A stretch of DNA of 64,000 nt from Pandoraea pnomenusa (lineage in GTDB: Bacteria; Pseudomonadota; Gammaproteobacteria; Burkholderiales; Burkholderiaceae). Position 1 is the stretch's first letter, and each line of letters starts with the position of its first letter. A program made the translations under genes and the position numbers. Positions 54,693-62,494 of this stretch are shown piece after piece. The notes beneath the pieces are model-generated. The model was given only the letters and a program-made list of their open reading frames with translations, searched no databases and was not told the origin of the DNA. The stretch covers positions 4,588,001 through 4,652,000 of the forward strand of contig NZ_CP009553.3 in the NCBI RefSeq assembly GCF_000767615.3. Reading direction: 5' to 3'.

Positions 54693-56111
54693 TCACTTCT
54701 TGTAGGTGGAAAGCGTGCCCACGCGAGCGTCCATCGATTCGGCGCGGCGGCCGCCGAGGATCACGTTGAGCACCGACATCACCACGACGTTGACCACCAG
54801 GCAGATCAGCCCGAGGTTCACCCCGCCGAGGTCCGGATTCTTGTAGTAGAGCACGAGCGCAAGCCCCTGCCCGGCCAGCACGCCCGCCGCGACGGCCGTC
54901 GCCCGCACGCGCATGCGGAAGACCACCGCGATCACGCCGGGCAGGAACTGCGTCACCCCGTAGTACGCCATGTTGATGAGCGTGAGCATGAGATTCGGCG
55001 TGAGCAGCGTCAGCACGATCGAGCCGAGCAGATACAGCACGATCACCACCTTCGAGCTGGCCTTCTGACGGTGCTCGGGCATGCCGGACAGGATGTTTCG
55101 CGTGACGATGGGCCCCAGCGCGAGGCAGATGCCCGCAAGCACCAGCAGGCCCGACAGCGCCGCACCGGCGGCAACGAGTCCGACCAGCCACGACGGCAAC
55201 AGCTGCGTCACGGCGGCGAAGAACGCTTCGTTTGGCGAAGCGAGCGTAATGTTCTGCGCGATCGCGTAGTACGACGCGAGCACGAGGAACGGATACATCA
55301 GCATGTAGAGGGGCATGGCGATCTGCGTGCGACGGATCGTCGAAGCGCTTTTGGCCGTGAAGAAGTTCTGCACGCCGAAAGGCATCACGTACATGCCCAG
55401 CGACTGGAACACGATGGTCGTCATGGCAAACGTGAGCTGCTGCGTGCTCATCGCGTTGCTCACGTGCTGGCTCGCGGCCTGGAATACCGGCGTCACGCCC
55501 GACTCCCACGCCACGGCCACGCCGGTGATGACGATCGCCGCGACCATCAGCACGTCCTTGAGCACCGCGATATAGGCCGATGCCCGCACCCCGGCAATCG
55601 CGATATAGACGAACGCCAGCATGGCGGAGAAGCAGATCAGCCACAACGGCTGGAAATTCCACCCCAACCCCTTGAGCGCGGCGACCAGGCCGGTGAACTG
55701 CAACTGGCCCCACGGCAGCAGGAACACGATCGCCGTGATCGCCACGACCAGTTCGAGGAAGCGGTTGTTGAAGTGCCCCTTGAACAGATCGGGCAGCGTG
55801 ATGGCGTTGTAGCGCTTGCCCGCGTCCCAGATCTTCGGGCCGAGGAAGTAGCCGACCGGGTACGCCAGCAGAATGTAGCCGAGGAACCACACGCCATAGG
55901 TCGGCCCCTTGGCATAGATGCCGCCCGGGAAGCCGACCATGGTGCCGATGCTGTAGATTTCGCCGGCCGCGAGGAAGAACACCAGCCACGCGCCGAACTG
56001 GCGCGACGCCACGAAAAAGTCATGGACGCTTTGCGGACCGCGTCCACCGCGCGCACGCAAAGCAAGATAGACCGACAACAGAATGAAGCCGGCAAAGATG
56101 AGGGTTGCCAT
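54693..56111 (-). CDS. Sodium:solute symporter (SSS family)
   Basis: 472 aa, about 13 predicted membrane segments. SSS marks: DFFVASRQFGAWLVFFLAAG in TM1-2, GFPGGIYAKGPTYG, and AAGAALSGLLVLAG in the TM8 sodium-site region. A DUF3311 gene precedes it, a pairing often seen with SSS carriers (for example YhdT-PanF). The substrate is unknown and may be the compound cleaved by the downstream amidohydrolase. Confidence 0.92.
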   Translation of the reverse strand: MATLIFAGFILLSVYLALRARGGRGPQSVHDFFVASRQFGAWLVFFLAAGEIYSIGTMVGFPGGIYAKGPTYGVWFLGYILLAYPVGYFLGPKIWDAGKRYNAITLPDLFKGHFNNRFLELVVAITAIVFLLPWGQLQFTGLVAALKGLGWNFQPLWLICFSAMLAFVYIAIAGVRASAYIAVLKDVLMVAAIVITGVAVAWESGVTPVFQAASQHVSNAMSTQQLTFAMTTIVFQSLGMYVMPFGVQNFFTAKSASTIRRTQIAMPLYMLMYPFLVLASYYAIAQNITLASPNEAFFAAVTQLLPSWLVGLVAAGAALSGLLVLAGICLALGPIVTRNILSGMPEHRQKASSKVVIVLYLLGSIVLTLLTPNLMLTLINMAYYGVTQFLPGVIAVVFRMRVRATAVAAGVLAGQGLALVLYYKNPDLGGVNLGLICLVVNVVVMSVLNVILGGRRAESMDARVGTLSTYKK

Positions 56112-56231
56112 TGACGCAATCTCCGGAATCTCGGAACGGGGCGCGCTCGATTGCGGTCGGGCGCGCCATCGGCGACATCACGCCGGTCGGCGTGTGCCGG
56201 GAATTCGCCGCGCGAAGACGGCCGCGGACCG

Positions 56232-56432
56232 TCAGGCGGGTTCCTCGGCGGTGTGCCGGTCGAAGAGCGTCCAGCACAGCCACAGGCAGCCGGACGTGAG
56301 CACGAACCACAGAAATATCCAGCCGTAGATGAACGGCACGCCGAGGATGTAGCGCTCGACGGACGCCGCCCAGGGCAGCAGTCCGACGACGCCGAGATAC
56401 GGCACCCCAAGGCCAATCAACAATCTGAGCAT
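56232..56432 (-). CDS. DUF3311 small membrane protein
   Basis: 66 aa with two membrane helices: LRLLIGLGVPYLGVVGLLPW and a second around YGWIFLWFVLTSGCLWLCW, followed by a short charged tail (DRHTAEEPA). It matches the DUF3311 group of small partners of sodium/solute symporters. GGAG lies 8 nt before the ATG at 56430-56432. It is the first gene of the DUF3311-symporter-amidohydrolase-CobW operon. The longer upstream reading frame is proline/arginine-rich and unlikely to be translated. Confidence 0.85.
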   Translation of the reverse strand: MLRLLIGLGVPYLGVVGLLPWAASVERYILGVPFIYGWIFLWFVLTSGCLWLCWTLFDRHTAEEPA

Positions 56433-56590
56433 GTCCTGTCTCCGTTTCGCGAGTCGTGGTTCGACGTGCGGGGGTGCACGGCGCCAGTGCCCGCGAGACC
56501 CATCGGCGTGACGCACGTGCGGGGTCGGTTGTCTGGCCCAGTATCCCCGGCCAAAAATCGTGCCGTTTAGAGCCACATGGCAGAAAACTT

Positions 56591-56655
56591 TGGTGCCAGC
56601 AATGAGGACGCCCCCTGCGCAAAGGCCACTGCGGGGCCGTCTCCTGCTGGCACCA
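56591..56655. repeat. 65-nt interrupted hairpin in divergent promoter region
   Basis: TGGTGCCAGCA (56591-56601) pairs perfectly with TGCTGGCACCA (56645-56655). Inside, GACG/CGTC and CCCC/GGGG segments extend the stem with bulges. It lies between the DUF3311 operon start and the TauY-like gene. It could be a control site, a small structured RNA or a remnant repeat element. CTGGCCCAGT at 56533-56542 resembles the candidate TauR half-site before tauA. Confidence 0.5.
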
Positions 56656-56731
56656 TCACAAAGCGGCGGTGGTACTAATCCCCGGAAAATGTTCTTGGCA
56701 GTATTGGCTCATTTCCGTCAGGGAGCTTACC

Positions 56732-58165
56732 GTGGGTACGATTGAATCCTTCACGCTGGATCGTCGCGCCGAAGCCGCGCCATACGATCCGCTTTACGAT
56801 CCGCTTGTCTCGTCCGGTCCCGGTCTCGGGATGGACTATGCGCCCACCTACTGGGTCGCTACCGCCGGGGAACCGCCGGAAGACGACGGTCCGCTCGTCG
56901 GCGACGCCGATGTCGACGTGGTCATCGTCGGCGCCGGTTTCACCGGATTGTCCACCGCACTCTTCCTTGCCCGGGAGCACGGCATTCGCGCCACCGTGCT
57001 CGAGGCCAACCGCACCTGCTGGGGATGTACCAGCCGCAACGGCGGTCAGGGGCAGAACGCGAGCGGGCGCCTGTATCGCTCGCAATGGATCGCGCGCTGG
57101 GGCAAGGAAACCGCGCTTCGCCTGGACGCCGAGATCCGCGAGGGCTTCAACACGTTCAAGTCGCTCATCGCGGAAGTCCCCGAGTGCGAACCGCAGCCGG
57201 GCGGCCACCTGTACATCGCGCATCGCGAACGCAAGATGGAGTTCCTGCGCAACGAAGCCAAGGTCATGCGCGACGTGTTCGGCTACGACGCTCGCATCCT
57301 CTCGCGCGCCGACGTGAGCGAACAGTACGTCGACGATCAGGAGAACTGCGGCGCGCTGCACGAGCCCGATGGCATCGGCGTGCATCCGCTCAAGCTCGCG
57401 TTCGGCTACCTGCGCATGGCGCGCGCGCTCGGTGCCCGCGTGCATCCGTCCACGCCGGTCCTGAGCGTCGAGACGATCAATGGCGTGCATCACGTGCGCA
57501 CGCCGCGCGGCGTGGTGCGCGCCAAGGCGGTCGCGTTCGCCACGGGCGGGTATACGCGCAACGATGTCACCAAAGCCCTGCGCGCCAAGATCATGCCGAT
57601 CCTGTCGAACTCGCTCGTCACGCGCGTGCTCACCCCCGACGAGATCGCCGCGACGAACTTCCGCACCCACGAAGTCATTACGGATACGCGCACGTTGCGC
57701 TACTACTACCGGCTGCTGCCCGATAACCGCCTGCAGATCGGCAGCCGCAGCTCGATCACGGGCGCCGATGCGCAAAATCCGAAACACATGGCCGTGCTCG
57801 TCGAAGGGCTGCATCGCAAATTCCCCGCCCTCAAGGGCATTCGCATCGACTACTCGTGGTGGGGATGGGTCGACGTGAGCCACGACATGATGCCGCGCGT
57901 GACGCAACCCGATCCGCGCCAGAACCTGTTCTATGCGGTGGGCTACGGCGGCAACGGCGTGTCGTTTTCCGCGCACGCCGGGCGCCGCCTCGCCCAGCGC
58001 ATCGCCGGTCAACGCGATCCGTCGTGGAACTTGCCGATCTACGACTCGGCACTCCAATACCCGAACGTGTTCGGCGCCGTGCAGTGGCAGGGCTTCGCCC
58101 CGTTCCGCCGCATCGGCCAACGCTTCCTCTACCAGCGGTACCACGCGCAGGACGAAGCGCGTTGA
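56732..58165 (+). CDS. tauY: FAD-dependent oxidoreductase, taurine dehydrogenase large subunit-like
   Basis: 477 aa from a GTG with GGGAG 6 nt upstream. DAO-family FAD enzyme: dinucleotide motif VVIVGAGFTG (about 63-72), CTSRNGGQGQNASGR near the flavin, and a C-terminal FAD-binding segment YAVGYGGNGVSFSAHAG. It resembles gamma-glutamylputrescine oxidase and TauY. A TauX-like small protein and xsc follow, so oxidative deamination of taurine to sulfoacetaldehyde is the likely reaction. No separate taurine:pyruvate aminotransferase (Tpa) is present in the window, which favours this role. Confidence 0.82.
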   Translation: MGTIESFTLDRRAEAAPYDPLYDPLVSSGPGLGMDYAPTYWVATAGEPPEDDGPLVGDADVDVVIVGAGFTGLSTALFLAREHGIRATVLEANRTCWGCTSRNGGQGQNASGRLYRSQWIARWGKETALRLDAEIREGFNTFKSLIAEVPECEPQPGGHLYIAHRERKMEFLRNEAKVMRDVFGYDARILSRADVSEQYVDDQENCGALHEPDGIGVHPLKLAFGYLRMARALGARVHPSTPVLSVETINGVHHVRTPRGVVRAKAVAFATGGYTRNDVTKALRAKIMPILSNSLVTRVLTPDEIAATNFRTHEVITDTRTLRYYYRLLPDNRLQIGSRSSITGADAQNPKHMAVLVEGLHRKFPALKGIRIDYSWWGWVDVSHDMMPRVTQPDPRQNLFYAVGYGGNGVSFSAHAGRRLAQRIAGQRDPSWNLPIYDSALQYPNVFGAVQWQGFAPFRRIGQRFLYQRYHAQDEAR

Positions 58166-58200
58166 GCCCTATTTCTCCCTTGCCTTATCCGGAAACTGCA

Positions 58201-58590
58201 ATGACGACTCAGAACGAATCCGCCGATCTCCAGTTGCTCAAGACCTTCAACGACGCCTGGAATCGTCACGACATCGACGCCCTCATGGCCTGCATGACCG
58301 ACACCTGCGTGTTCCATGCGGTGGCCGGGCCCGACATGCTCGGGCGCACCTTCGAAGGCCGCGACGCCGTACGCGCGGCCTTCCAGTCGGCCTGGGAGAA
58401 CTTCCCCGACGCCTCGTGGACGGAGGGCGTGCATTTCGTCACCGGCGATCGCGGCGTCTCCGAGTCGACCTTCCGGGGCACCAAGGCAGACGGCTCGCGC
58501 GTGGAAGCCCGCATGGTGGATGTCTTCACCCTGCGCGACGGCAAGATCGAAGTGAAGAACGCGTTCCGGAAGGACCGTCCGGCGTTCTGA
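58201..58590 (+). CDS. tauX: NTF2/SnoaL-like protein, taurine dehydrogenase small subunit-like
   Basis: 129 aa, about 14 kDa, the size reported for TauX. It has the SnoaL/NTF2-like cone fold: LLKTFNDAWNRHDIDALMACM, AGPDMLGRTFEGRDAVRAAF and the final VFTLRDGKIEVKNAF. It lies 35 nt after the TauY-like gene and 176 bp before xsc. In Paracoccus, TauX and TauY are reported together as the taurine dehydrogenase subunits; assignment here rests on size, fold and context. Confidence 0.8.
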   Translation: MTTQNESADLQLLKTFNDAWNRHDIDALMACMTDTCVFHAVAGPDMLGRTFEGRDAVRAAFQSAWENFPDASWTEGVHFVTGDRGVSESTFRGTKADGSRVEARMVDVFTLRDGKIEVKNAFRKDRPAF

Positions 58591-58678
58591 TATCCCCTCG
58601 GCACATCGTGGAAGTCCGCCACGGCGACGGTCAATCTCATTTTTTAATACAAAACGTACCAAATAATAAAAATACTGA

Positions 58679-58743
58679 TTGACCATAACACTCAGATCGC
58701 CTAGATTTCCACCTAAGCAACTAAATCGGAATAATTTGTTCCG
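58679..58743 (+). promoter_or_regulatory. xsc promoter and downstream dyad
   Basis: TTGACC (58679-58684), 17 bp, TAGATT (58702-58707) is a good sigma-70-type promoter in an unusually AT-rich 150-bp island. A dyad AATCGGAA/TTCCGTTT (58724-58731, 58739-58746, one mismatch; core CGGAA-N7-TTCCG) lies just after the expected start, where a repressor would act. xsc therefore probably has its own promoter. Confidence 0.6.
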
Positions 58744-58766
58744 TTTAATTTTTACTGGAGACACCC

Positions 58767-60599
58767 ATGAACGCCAAAGATCCGGCTACGGCCACCCAGC
58801 AAATGACCGCGTCCGACGCCGGTCCGCAAACGATGACGCCCTCGGAGGCATTCGTTGAAACGATGGTCGCCAACGGCGTGAGCGAAATGTTCGGGATCAT
58901 GGGCTCGGCCTTCATGGATGCAATGGACATCTTCGCACCGGCCGGCATTCGTCTGATTCCGGTGGTCCACGAGCAAGGTGCGGGTCACATGGCCGACGGC
59001 TATGCCCGCGTGTCGGGCCGCCACGGTGTCGTGATCGGCCAGAACGGTCCCGGCATCAGCAACTGCGTGACGGCCATTGCCGCCGCGTACTGGGCGCACA
59101 GCCCGGTCGTGATCGTGACGCCCGAAGCCGGCACGATGGGCATCGGTCTGGGCGGCTTCCAGGAAGCCAAGCAGCTGCCGATGTTCCAGGAATTCACGAA
59201 GTATCAGGGCCATGTGACTCACCCGGCCCGCATGGCCGAATTCACGGGCCGTTGCTTCGACCGCGCCATGGCCGAAATGGGCCCGACGCAACTCAACATT
59301 CCGCGCGATTACTTCTACGGCCAGATCAAGGCCGAGATTCCGCGTCCGCAGCGCCTGGATCGCGGCGCGGGCGGTGAAGAGCGCCTGAACGAAGCCGCGG
59401 AGCTGCTCGCCAACGCCAAGTTCCCGGTCATCATCTCTGGCGGCGGCGTGGTCATGGCCGACGCCGTCGAGGAATGCAAGGCCCTCGCCGAACGCCTGGG
59501 CGCACCGGTCGTCAACAGCTACCTGCACAACGACTCGTTCCCCGCCAATCATCCGCTGTGGTGCGGCCCGCTCGGCTATCAAGGCTCGAAGGCCGCCATG
59601 AAGCTGCTGTCGCAGGCCGATGTGGTCGTCGCGCTCGGCTCGCGTCTCGGACCGTTCGGCACGCTGCCGCAGCATGGGATGGACTACTGGCCGAAGCAAG
59701 CCAAGATCATCCAGATCGACGCCGATCACAAGATGCTCGGCCTCGTGAAGAAGATCTCGGTGGGCATCTGCGGCGACGCGAAGGCTGCCGCCATCGCGCT
59801 GTCGCAACGCCTGGCCGAACGCACCCTCGCCTGCGACGCCACGCGCGCCGCGCGTGCCGACCAGATCGCCTCGGAAAAGGCCGCCTGGGAGAAGGAACTC
59901 GACGAGTGGACCCACGAGCGCGACCCGTACAGCCTCGACATGATCGAGGAGCAGAAGCACGAGAAGACCTTCAACGGGGGTGAGTACCTGCACCCGCGTC
60001 AAGTGCTGCGCGAGCTGGAAAAAGCGATGCCGGAGGACGTCATGGTCTCCACCGACATCGGCAACATCAACTCGGTCGCCAACAGCTACCTGCGCTTCAA
60101 CAAGCCGCGCAGCTTCTTCGCGGCAATGAGCTGGGGCAACTGTGGCTACGCCTTCCCGACGATCATCGGCGCCAAGGTGGCCGCACCGCACCGTCCGGCC
60201 ATCTCGTACGCCGGCGACGGCGCCTGGGGCATGAGCCTGATGGAAACGCTGACCTGCGTGCGTCACAACATTCCGGTCACGGCCGTGGTGTTCCACAACC
60301 GTCAATGGGGCGCCGAGAAGAAGAACCAGGTGGACTTCTACAACCGTCGCTTCGTCGCCGGCGAACTCGACAGCCCGAGCTTCGCCAACATCGCCCGCGC
60401 GATGGGCGCCGAGGGCATCGTGGTCGATCGTCTGGAAGACGTCGGTCCCGCGCTCAAGAAGGCCATCGACCTGCAGATGAACCACGGCAAGACGACCATC
60501 ATCGAGATCATGTGCACCCGCGAACTGGGCGATCCGTTCCGCCGCGACGCACTCTCCAAGCCGGTGCGCATGCTCGACAAGTACAAGGATTACGTCTGA
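58767..60599 (+). CDS. xsc: Sulfoacetaldehyde acetyltransferase
   Basis: 610 aa thiamine-diphosphate enzyme that converts sulfoacetaldehyde plus phosphate to acetyl phosphate and sulfite. Three ThDP-family domains: PYR with HEQGAGHMADGYARVSG (the conserved glutamate at about 69), a central domain (ISGGGVVMADAVEECK), and the PP domain with YAGDGAWGMSLMETL. The sequence is distinctive for Xsc (GFQEAKQLPMFQEFTKYQ), not acetolactate synthase. TGGAG lies 6 nt before the ATG. It follows tauYX and precedes pta and tauE, though a strong terminator intervenes before pta. Confidence 0.96.
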   Translation: MNAKDPATATQQMTASDAGPQTMTPSEAFVETMVANGVSEMFGIMGSAFMDAMDIFAPAGIRLIPVVHEQGAGHMADGYARVSGRHGVVIGQNGPGISNCVTAIAAAYWAHSPVVIVTPEAGTMGIGLGGFQEAKQLPMFQEFTKYQGHVTHPARMAEFTGRCFDRAMAEMGPTQLNIPRDYFYGQIKAEIPRPQRLDRGAGGEERLNEAAELLANAKFPVIISGGGVVMADAVEECKALAERLGAPVVNSYLHNDSFPANHPLWCGPLGYQGSKAAMKLLSQADVVVALGSRLGPFGTLPQHGMDYWPKQAKIIQIDADHKMLGLVKKISVGICGDAKAAAIALSQRLAERTLACDATRAARADQIASEKAAWEKELDEWTHERDPYSLDMIEEQKHEKTFNGGEYLHPRQVLRELEKAMPEDVMVSTDIGNINSVANSYLRFNKPRSFFAAMSWGNCGYAFPTIIGAKVAAPHRPAISYAGDGAWGMSLMETLTCVRHNIPVTAVVFHNRQWGAEKKNQVDFYNRRFVAGELDSPSFANIARAMGAEGIVVDRLEDVGPALKKAIDLQMNHGKTTIIEIMCTRELGDPFRRDALSKPVRMLDKYKDYV

Positions 60600-60623
60600 G
60601 CGCCTGACGTCAGTCGTGTGACA

Positions 60624-60665
60624 GCGCTCCCGGCTCTGTGGGTGCCGGGGGCGCTTTTTTCTTTT
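60624..60665 (+). terminator. Intrinsic terminator between xsc and pta
   Basis: GCGCTCCCGGC (60624-60634) pairs with GCCGGGGGCGC (60644-60654), 11 bp including one G-T, with a 9-nt loop, followed by TTTTTT-C-TTTTT. The pta ATG lies only 8 nt after the T-run, so its leader overlaps the terminator. Confidence 0.85.
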
Positions 60666-60673
60666 TCGACATC

Positions 60674-61714
60674 ATGAAAGCCATCAATCGCATCATCGAT
60701 ACCGCGCGCCGCGCACCGATGCGCATCGTGCTGTGCGAGTCCGAAGACGAGCGGGTGCTGCACGCAGCCGCTCGCGCGACGCGCGACGGCATCGCGCGCA
60801 TCGTGCTCGTGGGCGATATCGGCAAGACGCAACGCGCCGCCGACGCGGCCAGCGTCGACCTGACCGGCATGGAACTGGTCGACCCCGCCACCTCGGACAT
60901 GACCGACGCCTTCGCGGAAATGTGGTATTCGATGCGCGCCAGGAAAGGCATGACACGTGCCCAGGCAGGCGAGGAAATGCGCATGCCACTGGGCTTCGCC
61001 AACATGATGGTGCGGCTCGGGCACGCGGACGGCTCGGTCGCCGGCGCGGTCAACACCACGGCCGACGTGGTGCGCATGGCCATCCAGATCATCGGCATCG
61101 AACCGTCGTTCCAGCTCGTGTCGAGCTTCTTCCTGATGATGCTCTGCGAACCGTTCCATACGATGAAGGGCGGCCTGATCTTCTCCGACTGCGCCCTCGT
61201 CGTCGATCCCGACGCCGCCCAACTGGCGCAGATTGCACTGGCCGCGGCCGACAGCGCCGCCGCGCTGCTCATGGAGCCGCCGCGCGTGGCCATGCTGTCG
61301 TTCTCGACGAGCGGCAGCGCGAAACACGCCGCCGTCGACAAGGTCGTGGAAGCGACCCGGCTCGTCAAGGAGGCGCGTCCGCAACTCGCCATTGACGGCG
61401 ACGTGCAACTCGACGCCGCCATCGTCTCCGAGATCGCACAGCGCAAGGTCGTGCATTCGCAGGTCGAAGGACACGCCAACACGCTGATATTTCCGAGCCT
61501 CGACGCCGGCAACATCGGCTACAAGCTCGCCGAGCGCATCGGTGGGGCCAAGGCCATCGGGCCCCTTCTGCAAGGACTGAATCGCCCTGCCAATGACCTG
61601 TCGCGCGGTTGCAGTGCCGACGACATCTACTACGTGATCGGCGTGACCTGTGTTCAGGCACAGGCCGCACGCGCGAAGCTCACCGGAACCCCGCCGCCGG
61701 CCATGCGGCCATGA
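60674..61714 (+). CDS. pta: Phosphate acetyltransferase
   Basis: 346 aa, the PTA_PTB catalytic domain only, the short form found with xsc (not the ~700-residue form). It converts acetyl phosphate from Xsc to acetyl-CoA. Family marks: RIVLCESEDERVLHAA near the N-terminus, MLSFSTSGSAKH, and the signature EGHANTLIFPSLDAGNIGYK. The ATG is preceded by a T-rich terminator tail and has no Shine-Dalgarno sequence. The downstream tauE overlaps by ATGA. Confidence 0.94.
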   Translation: MKAINRIIDTARRAPMRIVLCESEDERVLHAAARATRDGIARIVLVGDIGKTQRAADAASVDLTGMELVDPATSDMTDAFAEMWYSMRARKGMTRAQAGEEMRMPLGFANMMVRLGHADGSVAGAVNTTADVVRMAIQIIGIEPSFQLVSSFFLMMLCEPFHTMKGGLIFSDCALVVDPDAAQLAQIALAAADSAAALLMEPPRVAMLSFSTSGSAKHAAVDKVVEATRLVKEARPQLAIDGDVQLDAAIVSEIAQRKVVHSQVEGHANTLIFPSLDAGNIGYKLAERIGGAKAIGPLLQGLNRPANDLSRGCSADDIYYVIGVTCVQAQAARAKLTGTPPPAMRP

Positions 61715-62478
61715 CCCTGCAGGTGGTTCAGGGCTATCTGCCGTTGATGCTGCTGCTCGGCTTCGCCACGTATTTTCAGACGGTGACGGGATTCGGGCTC
61801 GGCATGATCGTTCTGGGCGGGGCCAGCGGGTTCGGTCTCGCCCCCGTGGCGAGCGTGGCCATTCTCGTCAGCCTGGTCACGCTCGTGAACAGCGCGCTCG
61901 CACTACCGGGCACGCTCGACCAGATCGACTGGCGCGCCGTGCGCGCGGCGACGCTCGGCATCGTGCCGTCCGTGGTCGTTGGCGTACTGCTGTTCGATTA
62001 TCTGAACGGTACCGCGTCGAATGTGCTCCATCTGCTGCTTGGCGCCGTGGTGCTGTACGGCGGCATCGGCTCGGCCCTGCGCCCGGCGCCCAAGGCCGAG
62101 CGATCGGGCGACACGGGATTTTTCCTCAGCGGGATCTTCGGCGGACTGCTCAGTGGGATGTTCGGCATCTCGGGCCCGCCGCTGATCTTCTATTTCTATC
62201 GGCAACCGCTCACGATGGCGCAGATTCGCTGCGCGCTGATCCTGCTGTTCGCCGTCACGGCATCGATCCGCACGGCGTACAGCGCATTCGCCGGCCAGTT
62301 GCCGGCGGCGATGTGGTGGCAGGCGGCGGTCGCGCTTCCGGTCGTGACGTTCGCAACGCTCTTCGCACGTCGCCACCCGCCGCCGCTCTCCGGTGTGACC
62401 ACGCGGCGCCTGGCCTTCGTGACCCTCATGCTGCTCGGCGCCCACCTGATCGTGAACGCGCTGCTGGAAATGCTGTGA
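61711..62478 (+). CDS. tauE: TauE/SafE family sulfite exporter
   Basis: 255 aa, about eight membrane segments in two repeats: FATYFQTVTGFGLGMIVLG in the first and FGGLLSGMFGISGPPLIFYF in the second, the TauE/SafE signature. Its start overlaps the pta stop (ATGA). In the taurine pathway it would export the sulfite released by Xsc. It is convergent with the CobT-like gene with only 13 bp between the stop codons. Confidence 0.92.
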   Translation: MTLQVVQGYLPLMLLLGFATYFQTVTGFGLGMIVLGGASGFGLAPVASVAILVSLVTLVNSALALPGTLDQIDWRAVRAATLGIVPSVVVGVLLFDYLNGTASNVLHLLLGAVVLYGGIGSALRPAPKAERSGDTGFFLSGIFGGLLSGMFGISGPPLIFYFYRQPLTMAQIRCALILLFAVTASIRTAYSAFAGQLPAAMWWQAAVALPVVTFATLFARRHPPPLSGVTTRRLAFVTLMLLGAHLIVNALLEML

Positions 62479-62494
62479 CACCGCGCGGGTGTCA
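62476..62494. terminator. Hairpin whose arms hold both stop codons
   Basis: TGACACC-GCGCG-GGTGTCA is a 7-bp perfect hairpin. The tauE stop TGA (62476-62478) opens the left arm, and the complement of the CobT stop (62492-62494) closes the right arm. There is no T-run on either strand, so termination is uncertain. Confidence 0.45.

Noticed and set aside
54691..55989. N-terminal extension of the amidohydrolase frame (996 codons in total)
   Set aside because: The extra 433 codons lie out of frame over the symporter gene and have no similarity; the family start is at 54690.
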